A stretch of 64,000 bases of DNA, from contig NZ_CALTYA010000014.1 in NCBI RefSeq assembly GCF_943913405.1, forward strand, positions 1 to 64,000, written 5' to 3'. Shown piece after piece: positions 1 through 6,673 of this stretch (positions are counted from its first letter, which is position 1; each line of letters begins with the position of its first letter). Below the pieces are notes generated by a model. That model was not told the DNA's origin. It saw only the letters and a program-made list of their open reading frames with translations, and made no database searches. A program made the translations under genes and the position numbers. Source of the stretch: an uncultured Flavobacterium sp. GTDB taxonomy: Bacteria > Bacteroidota > Bacteroidia > Flavobacteriales > Flavobacteriaceae.

Positions 1-2
1 GT

Positions 3-725
3 CTCGCACAGCAAAGATATGAAGTTGAAAAAGATGAAGTATTAGATGTCGCTTTTGAAAATTATGCTGATACGACTAACGCTTTTAGGAGGCAATTTTC
101 AAATTCAAAAAACAACTACAGTGTCCTTTTCAATATGGATGACATTTGGATAAATGAAACTAGAACCTATCTAGATTTTAATAATTATGGGTTGATATTT
201 AATAAGCTTGTTGCTGTGGATTTTACAGATAACGATACTTTTCGCCCATTTGAAACTTACGTAGATTTAATTTTTAAGAATCGAGGCAATGGAGAATCTG
301 ATTTACTGAATTGCTTGCAAAAAACACTCAATATAAATTCGTTTGGGGCAAAGGAAATTTTAAACGGCAACGTGACCGAAATTCTGATTAATGTCACTAA
401 AAAAATTGCTGATGAAGCAAAATATCAAATAGAAGATTCAGGTGCAGTTTGTTATTTAAGAACTAATTGTCATAAAACCGCAGATGGAAGCACAATTACT
501 TGCCGAGATGGAATTGCGATTTTAGAAAGCAGCGATAAGTCAATTCCAACCATTTATATTCCGATGATAACAAATGCAAATACAGCAATGTCAACGAAAT
601 ATGAATTTTCAGGTAATGATTATTTTTTGCCAAAAGCAAATAGTTTGACACTAATTTCAACCGAAGATTTCCATGAAAAATACATCAATCCTTTTATAAG
701 CACAATTTTAGAATATGGAACTTAA
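3..725 (+). CDS. Hypothetical protein, 5'-truncated by window edge
   Basis: The frame is open from the first bases of the window, so the Met at 135 is probably internal and the true start lies outside; at least 240 residues are visible. I do not recognise the family. The visible part is a mixed alpha/beta soluble sequence without a signal peptide or membrane helix. Its stop overlaps the start of the next gene (ATG at 715), and that gene overlaps a third, so the three are translationally coupled. The downstream partners resemble accessory parts of MoxR-vWA-beta-propeller ternary systems, so this may be another component. That is inference from context only. Confidence 0.6.
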   Translation, partial: LAQQRYEVEKDEVLDVAFENYADTTNAFRRQFSNSKNNYSVLFNMDDIWINETRTYLDFNNYGLIFNKLVAVDFTDNDTFRPFETYVDLIFKNRGNGESDLLNCLQKTLNINSFGAKEILNGNVTEILINVTKKIADEAKYQIEDSGAVCYLRTNCHKTADGSTITCRDGIAILESSDKSIPTIYIPMITNANTAMSTKYEFSGNDYFLPKANSLTLISTEDFHEKYINPFISTILEYGT

Positions 726-1893
726 ATTAAAACCTCATAATCGGAATAATTATCCTGTAGGTGGCATTTTGATCAAAAGTTCTTCACCAAAAGTGTGGCT
801 GCAAGAAATGCAATTAATGGAAATTTCTTTAGAAAATTGTGAAGCTTACGCAATTCCAAGTACAGTTGCGAATGAATTATTTGGCTGTCTTGTCCTCTTG
901 AAGAATCCAAAGATTAAGGAATTAGGCAGAAATACTTTTGTTCAAAATATTGAAAATAAATTGTTTATTCCAGCAAATTCTAAAATTTCGCCAGCTGTTT
1001 CTGAAGAAGAATGGGATTTTGTATTTAAAGAAATTCCACATTTTTTACATCCAGAGATTGGGCTTTTCGAATTAAAGGAAGCAGTAAATTGGATAGCAAT
1101 TTTAGGGACAATAAAAAGAGTTTCCATCAAAATTACAGAACCAGCGAATTCAGTTTTTATTCCAAATTCCATTCAATCGCTTCGAGTTGAAATAGATGAA
1201 GAAGCACTTTTGAAAGAGTTAGAAAATCCGCTTTCGGAAGAAGAAAAATTTGAAAAACTTCCTTTTAATATGAAAAAGTTGATGAATGGAAATCAAAGAG
1301 AAATGGAGAAATTTTTAGCTTTTATGGAGAAAAATCCTGAATTAGCTTTAAAATATGCATTGCCTCTAGATACACTTGGAACATCTCGTGGTGACAGACT
1401 GGGAAGTTTTTCTTTTAGCGGGAGCAATTTTTTTGAAAGCATACGAGATTTTTTCAGCTTTAAAAATGATAATCCAAAGGTGTCAAAAGAGACAAATATA
1501 TTTTCTAAAATTATGTCTTTTGGTTTTGTTTTCTTTGCCTTGTATTTAATTTACAGCCTTTTTAGTTCTGGCTCTAGTGATGCTGTTGGGGCAAAATCGT
1601 TCTTTAGTGATTTCTCTGTGACGCAAATTACGGTAAAAATTTTCATTGCCATCATGGCGGTCATCATCATTGTCTTATTAATCACGTCGAATTTATCAAT
1701 TAGAATAACTTCGAGCTTTAGAAACACAATTGCTTTGATTTTTGTATTGCTTTTCGCGCTCTACAATGTCATCGGAGGAATATATGAAGATACTGAAATC
1801 AACGGATTTTTAGCATTTATAATCATTTCGCTAGTTGGAATCATTTTATATAGGCTTTTCAACGTTAATGCAACTTTATCTAAGAACAAATGA
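715..1893 (+). CDS. Membrane protein resembling bpX6-type ternary-system component
   Basis: The 392-residue protein has a soluble N-terminal region (about 1-185), an acidic helical linker (about 186-250), and three or four hydrophobic segments in the last 130 residues. The start ATG lies inside the last codons of the previous gene, and the stop overlaps the next start (ATGA). The N-terminal pattern (a conserved Trp near residue 28, a leucine-rich strand, then a proline and an 'LFIPANS'-like strand before an acidic WD patch) reminds me of the bpX6 domain of MoxR-vWA-beta-propeller ternary systems. This is recall of the family, not a search result. No catalytic motif is visible. Confidence 0.55.
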   Translation: MELKLKPHNRNNYPVGGILIKSSSPKVWLQEMQLMEISLENCEAYAIPSTVANELFGCLVLLKNPKIKELGRNTFVQNIENKLFIPANSKISPAVSEEEWDFVFKEIPHFLHPEIGLFELKEAVNWIAILGTIKRVSIKITEPANSVFIPNSIQSLRVEIDEEALLKELENPLSEEEKFEKLPFNMKKLMNGNQREMEKFLAFMEKNPELALKYALPLDTLGTSRGDRLGSFSFSGSNFFESIRDFFSFKNDNPKVSKETNIFSKIMSFGFVFFALYLIYSLFSSGSSDAVGAKSFFSDFSVTQITVKIFIAIMAVIIIVLLITSNLSIRITSSFRNTIALIFVLLFALYNVIGGIYEDTEINGFLAFIIISLVGIILYRLFNVNATLSKNK

Positions 1894-2894
1894 TGAAATT
1901 TAATCAGACTTTTGAAGAGAAAGTTTATCATGCAGTCATCTTTTTATTTATGATAAAAGGGCTGTACATATTATTTAATATTAAAAATCTTACTCCGTCA
2001 AGATTTTTTGGAGAAGTTCTTGCGGCAGTAATTATTTTCTTGATATTAATGACGATTGCAAGTAATTTTTCTGGCAATGGAAGTCTGTCAGGTGACTCAG
2101 GATCAACTGTTTTTCTAAAAGAAAGTGTTTTTGATAGGCTTCAAAGGCAATATCGGGAACTGGCTGAAAAATATGAAGAAGAGAAAAATTTTAAGCAAGC
2201 ATCCTACATTTATTTGAGACTGTTGAAAGATTCATATAAAACTGCTGAAGTATTAGAACGTGGAAAATTATACCACGAAGCTGCGGCCGTGTATTTAAAA
2301 TATTGCAATAATAAAGATAAAGCCGCGGCTTGTTATCAATTAGCCCGAGCTTACAAAGATGCAATAAAATTATATACAGAATTGGATGATTATGAGCGAC
2401 TTGGAGATATTTATTTGCTTTTAAACGATAGAAAGGAAGCTGACAAGCATTATTATAAAGTCATAGAAAATTACAAAGAAAATTCACAATATGTCAAAGC
2501 TTCGCTGATTTACAAATATAAGATGAATGACACCAGTGAAGCTCAGAATATATTGCTTGACGGTTGGAAAACCAATAAAGATGCCTATAATTGCTTGAAT
2601 AACTATTTTGAAAACATAAAAGATAATGAGGAATTAAAACATCAAATTACTTCGATTTATCAAAATGAAACTTCTGTTGACAACCAAGAATCTTTCCTGC
2701 AATTGATGAAAATTGAATTTAAAAAGGATAGAGATTTAGAAGGATTGACTAAAAATATTGCCTATGAAATTATAGCTTCCAAAATTGAAACCAAACCAGA
2801 TATCAGTTCAGAATTGGTTTATTTCAATAAAATAAATAAGACAATTTCAAAAGACATCATGAAGTATAAATTGAATAAAAGAAAACGGAATTAG
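1890..2894 (+). CDS. Membrane-anchored TPR-like protein, last gene of ternary-system-like operon
   Basis: The 334-residue protein begins with two hydrophobic segments (about 12-30 and 40-60), followed by a soluble region built of helical repeats. From about residue 85 to 210 the repeats read like 'AEKYEEEKNFKQASYIYLRL', 'AAVYLKYCNNKDKAAACYQLA' and 'AIKLYTELDDYERLGDIYLL', which is the TPR/SEL-like 'yeraGdyekAa' style. Such a repeat protein accompanies MoxR ATPase, vWA and beta-propeller genes in ternary conflict systems. The upstream genes that would test this are outside the window. The stop directly abuts the stop of the convergent MscS gene, with no room for a terminator. Confidence 0.6.
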   Translation: MMKFNQTFEEKVYHAVIFLFMIKGLYILFNIKNLTPSRFFGEVLAAVIIFLILMTIASNFSGNGSLSGDSGSTVFLKESVFDRLQRQYRELAEKYEEEKNFKQASYIYLRLLKDSYKTAEVLERGKLYHEAAAVYLKYCNNKDKAAACYQLARAYKDAIKLYTELDDYERLGDIYLLLNDRKEADKHYYKVIENYKENSQYVKASLIYKYKMNDTSEAQNILLDGWKTNKDAYNCLNNYFENIKDNEELKHQITSIYQNETSVDNQESFLQLMKIEFKKDRDLEGLTKNIAYEIIASKIETKPDISSELVYFNKINKTISKDIMKYKLNKRKRN

Positions 2895-4652
2895 CTATTC
2901 CTTCTTCTTATTTATCGCAGCACCTTCCGGCGGATAAACAATAGAATCCTCAATTTCTGTAATCTTATCAGCATGAAAACGCGGCACTTGGAGGTCTTCA
3001 TTTTCTCTCCAAGCTTTTACTTTTTCAGAGGCCATTTTTGTCTTTTCTTCTGAAACGCCTTCGTCTTGCGCAAAATAAAGCGTTTGTGAAGGGAAGGCAA
3101 ATCCAGAACCGCTTTCAGTGACTATATCCATGATCCGCAACAGCAGATCTTCTTTGACTTCCAGCGAAGTATCGAGCGTGCTTACGAGTATGTAGCAATT
3201 GATTTCCATGCGAAGCGATGAAGCGCCGAAACCGATAAACCGCACGCGGGCATCTTCAGAATTCACCATCGGGTGCGCATATAAAATCGATTTGATTTCT
3301 ACCAAAAGAAATCGGATCTGGTCAGGCGTAGTTTCACAGCGCAAATCTAATGTCGGATTGAAAAGAAACCTATCTCGGAAAGCATAATTTTCAATGTTTG
3401 TGGCCGCCAGCAAGCCATTCGGGATGGTAACAACGGTGCGCTCTCCGGTACGCACTTTGGTCGAACGCATTCCGATCTGCTCGACGTTTCCTTTAATATC
3501 GTTTATTCTGCAGAAATCACCGACACGAATGGGCTGGTCAATGATCAGGGTGACGCTTCCTACAAAATTTTCTACTGTTTTTTGCGCTCCCAAGGCTAGG
3601 GCGATACCTCCAATTCCCAGTGCTGCCAATCCGGTTGTGACGTCGATTCCGATGGCTCCCAGAATGGCAATACCTCCGAAGACAAATATTGCCACTTTAA
3701 AAGTCCTTCTCAGAAATAAAATCACTGAAATGGTGGAAACACGCCCGCGGACTGTCATTCTGTTTTTGCTCAATTCGCTGACGAAATCGGTAATTCTCCA
3801 AAGCAGCATCAAGAAAGCGACGATTCCTACGGTTACTGTCAGATAGCTGAAACGCTGGCGGATGATGATGGAAATCCCCACACGCTGTGAAAAATCTACG
3901 AAGAACCACAGCGCGATGTAAAGCTGGATCGGCAATGACAGCGCTTCAATAATTCCCTGCGTCGGTTCTGTTCTGGCTTTTCTCCAAAGTTTTGTAACCA
4001 AAAAAGTAAGCAGTGCAATAATTCCCCAAGACAGAAAATAGGCGGCCGCAATTAATACTATAATTACCAGCCATTGCCCAATCGGGACACCCGCTAAAAG
4101 CCGATCTTGCAATGCTTTAGGGAGCACTTTATTTACCAGGAGATTCTCGTCGATTTTGACTGAAGCAATAGCGTCAACCGTTTCTGAAGAGAATACCCAC
4201 AGTGGCGCATTGCCTGCTTTTTCAGTATTTTCTAAATATAAATCAGTATCCTGGCCATTTATTTTTACGGTTCCGACCAGGTCTAATTCTGGATCTAAAT
4301 CGTCATCTGTCTGGCCTGTTTCCTTATTATTGATTAGAGATGTCGGGATAATATTGCCGCTCTGGTCCAAAAGATTCTGCATCACTTTCACAATGCGTTC
4401 CCTTTCCCTTACTTTTCTGAAAGATCTTTTGAGATACAAGTATTGGCTTGCGCGGATGTAATTCTGCTCAGACACCGCTTTTAAAAATCCGTTGACCGAA
4501 CCTCTCGGCGTCCTTCTACCTAGCGAATCATCTGGAAATTTTACTTCTTCCTTAGTTTCTGAAGCAGTTGATAGAAGCTGTGCAGAAACTCCGGCCGAAT
4601 TTAGTAAAAGAATCCAAAAAAGTATTGATAAATATTTTGTCGATGCGCTCAT
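2895..4652 (-). CDS. MscS-family mechanosensitive ion channel
   Basis: The 585-residue protein has a signal peptide (1-24), a periplasmic domain to about residue 185, and a membrane domain whose final pore-lining helix is the Gly/Ala-rich 'ALGIGGIALALGAQKT' segment (about 345-365). The MscS beta-domain follows ('RVGDFCRI', 'VEQIGMRSTKVRT', 'IPNGLL'), then the alpha/beta cage and a charged tail. This is the architecture of medium-size MscS channels, which release osmolytes on hypo-osmotic shock. The gene is monocistronic and its base composition is slightly GC-richer than its neighbours. It converges on the ternary-system-like operon without any gap. Channel identity is secure; ion preference is not readable. 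Confidence 0.92.
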   Translation of the reverse strand: MSASTKYLSILFWILLLNSAGVSAQLLSTASETKEEVKFPDDSLGRRTPRGSVNGFLKAVSEQNYIRASQYLYLKRSFRKVRERERIVKVMQNLLDQSGNIIPTSLINNKETGQTDDDLDPELDLVGTVKINGQDTDLYLENTEKAGNAPLWVFSSETVDAIASVKIDENLLVNKVLPKALQDRLLAGVPIGQWLVIIVLIAAAYFLSWGIIALLTFLVTKLWRKARTEPTQGIIEALSLPIQLYIALWFFVDFSQRVGISIIIRQRFSYLTVTVGIVAFLMLLWRITDFVSELSKNRMTVRGRVSTISVILFLRRTFKVAIFVFGGIAILGAIGIDVTTGLAALGIGGIALALGAQKTVENFVGSVTLIIDQPIRVGDFCRINDIKGNVEQIGMRSTKVRTGERTVVTIPNGLLAATNIENYAFRDRFLFNPTLDLRCETTPDQIRFLLVEIKSILYAHPMVNSEDARVRFIGFGASSLRMEINCYILVSTLDTSLEVKEDLLLRIMDIVTESGSGFAFPSQTLYFAQDEGVSEEKTKMASEKVKAWRENEDLQVPRFHADKITEIEDSIVYPPEGAAINKKKE

Positions 4653-4798
4653 AGGTTGATTTTGTTCAAAAAATGCTTTGTTCTGAACTTTAAAATTACG
4701 TTTTATTCCTCTTAAATAAAACCTAAAGTTGCTTCCAAAAGCTTTTTGTAAATGTATTGAATTGCAAAAAAATAATGCAGCTCTTATAAAAAAAATAG

Positions 4799-4806
4799 TA
4801 CATTTG
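4799..4806 (+). promoter_or_regulatory. Putative -7 promoter element TACATTTG
   Basis: TACATTTG matches the Bacteroidota -7 consensus TAnnTTTG. I see no TTG at the expected -33 distance. A start a few bases downstream would put the first base almost at the ATG at 4814, so the transcript would be leaderless or non-coding. Confidence 0.4.
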
Positions 4807-4813
4807 CCTCGAT

Positions 4814-4939
4814 ATGAAAACCAATTGCATACTTAATAATCTGTCTTTAGGACAAATTGCTGATCGCTTTGCAGGAAAATTTCCTGTGAAATGTATCGGA
4901 CGCAGTATGTATCGCATTGGTTTTAGGCATAATTTATAG
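4814..4939 (+). CDS. Possible 41-residue small protein or non-coding transcript
   Basis: A short open frame (ATG to TAG, 41 residues, Cys 2, basic) lies between a TACATTTG element and a strong terminator at 4964-4993. No family is recognised. The unit may equally be a small RNA of roughly 180 nt in which the frame is accidental. It is isolated between the MscS gene, transcribed away from it, and the next small unit. Confidence 0.35.
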   Translation: MKTNCILNNLSLGQIADRFAGKFPVKCIGRSMYRIGFRHNL

Positions 4940-4963
4940 TTATCAAATCAAAATAAATACAAG

Positions 4964-4993
4964 AAAGCGTCCATAATCGGGACGCTTTTTTTG
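4964..4993 (+). terminator. Rho-independent terminator
   Basis: GCGTCC (4967-4972) pairs with GGACGC (4980-4985), extended by A:T pairs and followed by seven T. It ends the small unit that begins near 4810. Confidence 0.85.
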
Positions 4994-5217
4994 TTTGCAG
5001 CTATTCAAAAGGATTAAAATGAAAAATAATTTAAAAAATAAATGGTCAAAATGTTTAATGATTAATCAAACTATCGAAATATAGCCTTGAAAAGTAATCT
5101 GGTGAGAGACAGTCATTTGATACAATATAGAACTCTGCTAAAAAAGTGGACAGGAATTTCTATGCTTTAAAATAAAATTAAGTATTTGATTTTCAATGAT
5201 TTAATTTTAAAAAAGAT

Positions 5218-5249
5218 TTGGAAGTTACTTTTTTTTGACATTATCTTTG
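5218..5249 (+). promoter_or_regulatory. Bacteroidota-type promoter
   Basis: TTG at 5218-5220 and TATCTTTG at 5242-5249 are separated by 21 bp, a good match to TTG-N17..23-TAnnTTTG. It drives the unit that ends at the 5456-5482 terminator. Confidence 0.7.
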
Positions 5250-5330
5250 CCGAAGAAAATTTTAGAATTGCGAATTAGCAATTACGAATTACGACAACAC
5301 ATTATTTCAAAATATAAAAATAAAAAAGCA

Positions 5331-5432
5331 ATGGCTTTACAAATAAAATCACATAAAACACAATTAGCAAACCCGGGATTTGATTTCGGATTTAAGATAA
5401 TGCAGGTGCATGAATTCAGGCAAATAGGATAA
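5331..5432 (+). CDS. Possible 33-residue small protein
   Basis: A short frame (ATG at 5331, TAA at 5430-5432) lies about 75 nt downstream of the start expected from the promoter at 5218-5249 and just before a terminator. The peptide begins MALQIKSHK and has no recognised relative. A longer in-frame start at 5235 would overlap the promoter and is rejected. With its own promoter and terminator, the unit of about 225 nt is either a small-protein mRNA or a small RNA. Confidence 0.4.
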   Translation: MALQIKSHKTQLANPGFDFGFKIMQVHEFRQIG

Positions 5433-5455
5433 TTAGATCTTATCAAAATGTCATG

Positions 5456-5482
5456 GAGCACCTTTAACTAGGTGCTTTTTTT
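5456..5482 (+). terminator. Rho-independent terminator
   Basis: AGCACCT (5457-5463) pairs with AGGTGCT (5470-5476), followed by a T-run. It ends the unit started by the 5218-5249 promoter. Confidence 0.85.
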
Positions 5483-5520
5483 ATGTGCAAAAGTCAAGAA
5501 AAAATGTTCTCTAGAACTGG

Positions 5521-5576
5521 CTCATTGGAAAAGGCAATCTTTTTTCGACTGTCTCTCGAATAAATTGCCCAATGAG
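5521..5576 (+). ncRNA. Two-stem structured RNA element before the tRNA-like gene
   Basis: CTCATTG (5521-5527) pairs with CAATGAG (5570-5576), and GGCAAT (5533-5538) pairs with ATTGCC (5564-5569). This makes a two-stem element with a large loop that carries the right arm of the 11-bp inverted repeat. It ends 7 nt before the tRNA-like sequence. No protein reading frame explains this conservation of pairing. It may be a processing signal or an independent RNA. Confidence 0.45.
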
Positions 5577-5583
5577 CTCGAAT

Positions 5584-5656
5584 GGTGTTTTTAGTTTATT
5601 TGGTAAAATATCGGAATGTGAATCCGAAGAACAGGGTTCGATTCCCGAAAACACCC
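5584..5656 (+). tRNA. tRNA-like RNA with GUG (His) anticodon arm
   Basis: The 73-nt sequence folds to a cloverleaf. The acceptor GGTGTTT pairs with AAACACC (7 of 7) with discriminator C. There is an A+T-rich D-arm with GG in the loop, a perfect 5-bp anticodon stem TCGGA/TCCGA with loop ATGTGAA (GTG), and a TTCGATT T-loop. Only 3 of 5 T-stem pairs form, the D-stem is weak, and there is one extra base between acceptor and D-arm. A normal tRNA-His lies at 23597, so this copy is not the only His decoder here. It may be a decayed or foreign tRNA, or a tRNA mimic working with the nearby slipin. No CCA is encoded, as usual in this phylum. Confidence 0.5.
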
Positions 5657-5659
5657 AAA

Positions 5660-5705
5660 CTGGATAAATTTGCAGTTTTCCCGAAGCTAGGGGACTGCTT
5701 TCCAG
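5660..5705 (+). ncRNA. Extended hairpin in the leader of the 106-residue ORF
   Basis: Three stacked helices form one long hairpin: CTGGA (5660-5664)/TCCAG (5701-5705), GCAGT (5672-5676)/ACTGC (5694-5698), and TCCC (5679-5682)/GGGG (5690-5693) closing a 7-nt loop. It starts 4 nt after the tRNA-like RNA and ends 34 nt before the next ATG. It may be a leader element or part of the same structured transcript. Confidence 0.5.
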
Positions 5706-5739
5706 ACAAAATGAAGTTTAATTTAAAAAGTGAGAAATC

Positions 5740-6060
5740 ATGAGACAAGACATTTTAAAAAGGTTTATAATCAACACAGATGAAACCGGACGCTTCTTGA
5801 TGAAGTCAAGATTGACAGGGATTATCTATTTCGTGGAGCCGATTTACAACGGAAAGACTCCTGAATGGGGAGACATTGATCCGGCCACAAAAAAGCTTAC
5901 TGGAAATTATGGCTCAAAATATACGGGCGCCGTTACCAAGAAAGAATCGCTGATTACAGAAGAAAACGGCTTTGTGAATATCGGTTATTTCAAAGGAAGT
6001 CCGTTTGGAGCAATCGATGTAAGAGACCGCGAGCACCAAAAGAGAATGGGACTTTTGTAA
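5740..6060 (+). CDS. Orphan 106-residue protein between structured RNAs and slipin
   Basis: The small soluble protein has neither signal peptide nor membrane helix. It contains aromatic-rich strands ('GIIYFVEPIYNG', 'WGDIDPATKKLTGNYG') and a conserved-looking C-terminal 'DVRDREHQKRMG' charged helix. I recognise no family. The codon usage is normal for the window, and the gene is closely framed by a hairpin upstream (5660-5705) and a 10-bp hairpin terminator downstream (6070-6099), so it is probably real. It sits on the same strand as the tRNA-like RNAs and the slipin and may be a partner of that module, for example an RNA-binding protein. That role is inference only. Confidence 0.65.
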   Translation: MRQDILKRFIINTDETGRFLMKSRLTGIIYFVEPIYNGKTPEWGDIDPATKKLTGNYGSKYTGAVTKKESLITEENGFVNIGYFKGSPFGAIDVRDREHQKRMGLL

Positions 6061-6069
6061 ATTAAAATT

Positions 6070-6099
6070 CACTGCGCAAAATAATTGCGCAGTGGTTTT
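6070..6099 (+). terminator. Strong hairpin, probable terminator
   Basis: CACTGCGCAA (6070-6079) and TTGCGCAGTG (6085-6094) form a perfect 10-bp stem with loop AATAA, followed by GTTTTG. The T-run is short, so termination may be partial. Confidence 0.65.
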
Positions 6100-6145
6100 G
6101 AAATCTTTGTTGAGAAAATAAACAAGTTCATTGAAAAAATCAAAC

Positions 6146-6219
6146 AAGTCCTGTTGCGTGTTTCTGAATGGCACCATTGTAGAAGACTTTGCCAAAATGC
6201 ATCATGTTTTTTCTATGCA
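6146..6219 (+). ncRNA. Hairpins in the slipin upstream region
   Basis: AAGTC (6146-6150) can pair with GACTT (6185-6189). These enclose TTCT-G-AATG-GCAC-CATT-GT-AGAA, a double helix with a tetraloop at about 6162-6184. A second hairpin, TGCAT (6198-6202)/ATGCA (6215-6219), follows. The hairpins lie between the 106-residue ORF and the T-arm element, in sequence with no credible reading frame. Confidence 0.35.
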
Positions 6220-6224
6220 ACTTG

Positions 6225-6297
6225 ATTTGGAGGTTTTGGTGGTTTTCCAAAAAACTGCCACACTCTATTTGCGTGGGTTCGAATCCCACTCCGTTTC
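6225..6297 (+). ncRNA. tRNA-like element with perfect T-arm but no cloverleaf
   Basis: A textbook T-arm is present: GTGGG (6273-6277), loop TTCGAAT, CCCAC (6285-6289). A short helix stacks directly on it, 6228-6231 with 6290-6293 (A-T, G-C, G-C, T-G), like an acceptor stem. D and anticodon arms are replaced by one 10-bp hairpin with a CCAA loop, 6237-6246 with 6251-6260. The alternative reading of its strand as an anticodon loop CTGCCAC (Gly GCC) lacks a stem. An acceptor/T-arm mimic plus a long hairpin is reminiscent of the tRNA-like module of bacterial Y RNAs. This is a hand fold. Confidence 0.45.
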
Positions 6298-6326
6298 GGC
6301 GGATCAGTCCGGTTTGAACAATAGGG

Positions 6327-6365
6327 CTACACTTTTGATGTAGTTTTTGCAGACTCAAAATCTGT
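6327..6365 (+). ncRNA. Two adjacent anticodon-arm-like hairpins
   Basis: CTACA-CTTTTGA-TGTAG (6327-6343) and GCAGA-CTCAAAA-TCTGT (6349-6365) are consecutive 5-bp stems with 7-nt loops. Both have C32, U33 and a purine at 37; the would-be anticodons are UUU (Lys-like) and CAA (Leu-like). Neither has a T-arm or acceptor stem beside it. In AT-rich DNA such hairpins can be accidental, so the case rests on the pair being side by side in an RNA-rich interval. Confidence 0.3.
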
Positions 6366-6376
6366 TAGCCAGAGAA

Positions 6377-6500
6377 GCATTACTCTTTAAAACAATGCTC
6401 CAAAAAAGAAAATGGATTTGTCTTAATCTATAAAATCCTACTGTTTAGGGCTTTATGCTCGTGACAAAACCTGTGTGTTTAAACCCTGCTTTAAGCCATC
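6377..6500 (+). ncRNA. Further hairpins upstream of slipin, one anticodon-arm-like
   Basis: GCATT (6377-6381) pairs with AATGC (6394-6398). GGATTT (6414-6419) pairs with AAATCC (6433-6438). TTATG-CTCGTGA-CAAAA (6453-6469) resembles an anticodon arm with one mismatch (CGU). GGCTT (6449-6453) can alternatively pair with AAGCC (6493-6497). No protein-coding explanation is visible. Confidence 0.25.
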
Positions 6501-6673
6501 AGTTTTTCTTTTTGGTTTGACAAAGCAAGTTTTATATTATTCTAAAAATTGCTTTTGAAAATAACTGAAAACAATTGCTGCTTGCTGAAATAAATTTAAG
6601 CTCCCGTTTTTGAAAGAGGATTTCGAAAATCCATTTTCTTATTATTAAAAACAAACAATAAAAACATATAGTT

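Larger units (their letters stand above)
5104..5557. repeat. 11-bp inverted repeat flanking the second small unit
   Basis: GAGAGACAGTC at 5104-5114 is exactly complementary to GACTGTCTCTC at 5547-5557. The right copy lies in the loop of the hairpin at 5521-5576. The arms could be ends of a small inserted unit or sites of RNA-RNA pairing; chance cannot be excluded. Confidence 0.4.

Noticed and set aside
4723..4917. 64-codon minus-strand frame
   Set aside because: It runs antisense through the first small unit, is Phe/Tyr/Cys-rich in the way of AT-rich noise, and has no promoter.
5235..5432. Longer 65-codon version of the small ORF at 5331
   Set aside because: Its start lies inside the promoter element at 5242-5249, so it could not be in the transcript.
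6131..6358. Open frames of 70-72 codons on both strands over the T-arm element
   Set aside because: They translate the T-arm into the well-known spurious peptides (RGFESHS on plus, GVGFEPT on minus) that arise over tRNA sequences; no codon bias or start signal supports them.
6420..6497. Full tRNA-Thr (CGU) reading
   Set aside because: The acceptor stem has two mismatches, the D-region is 7 nt too long and the T-arm is poor; only the anticodon-like hairpin is kept, at low confidence.
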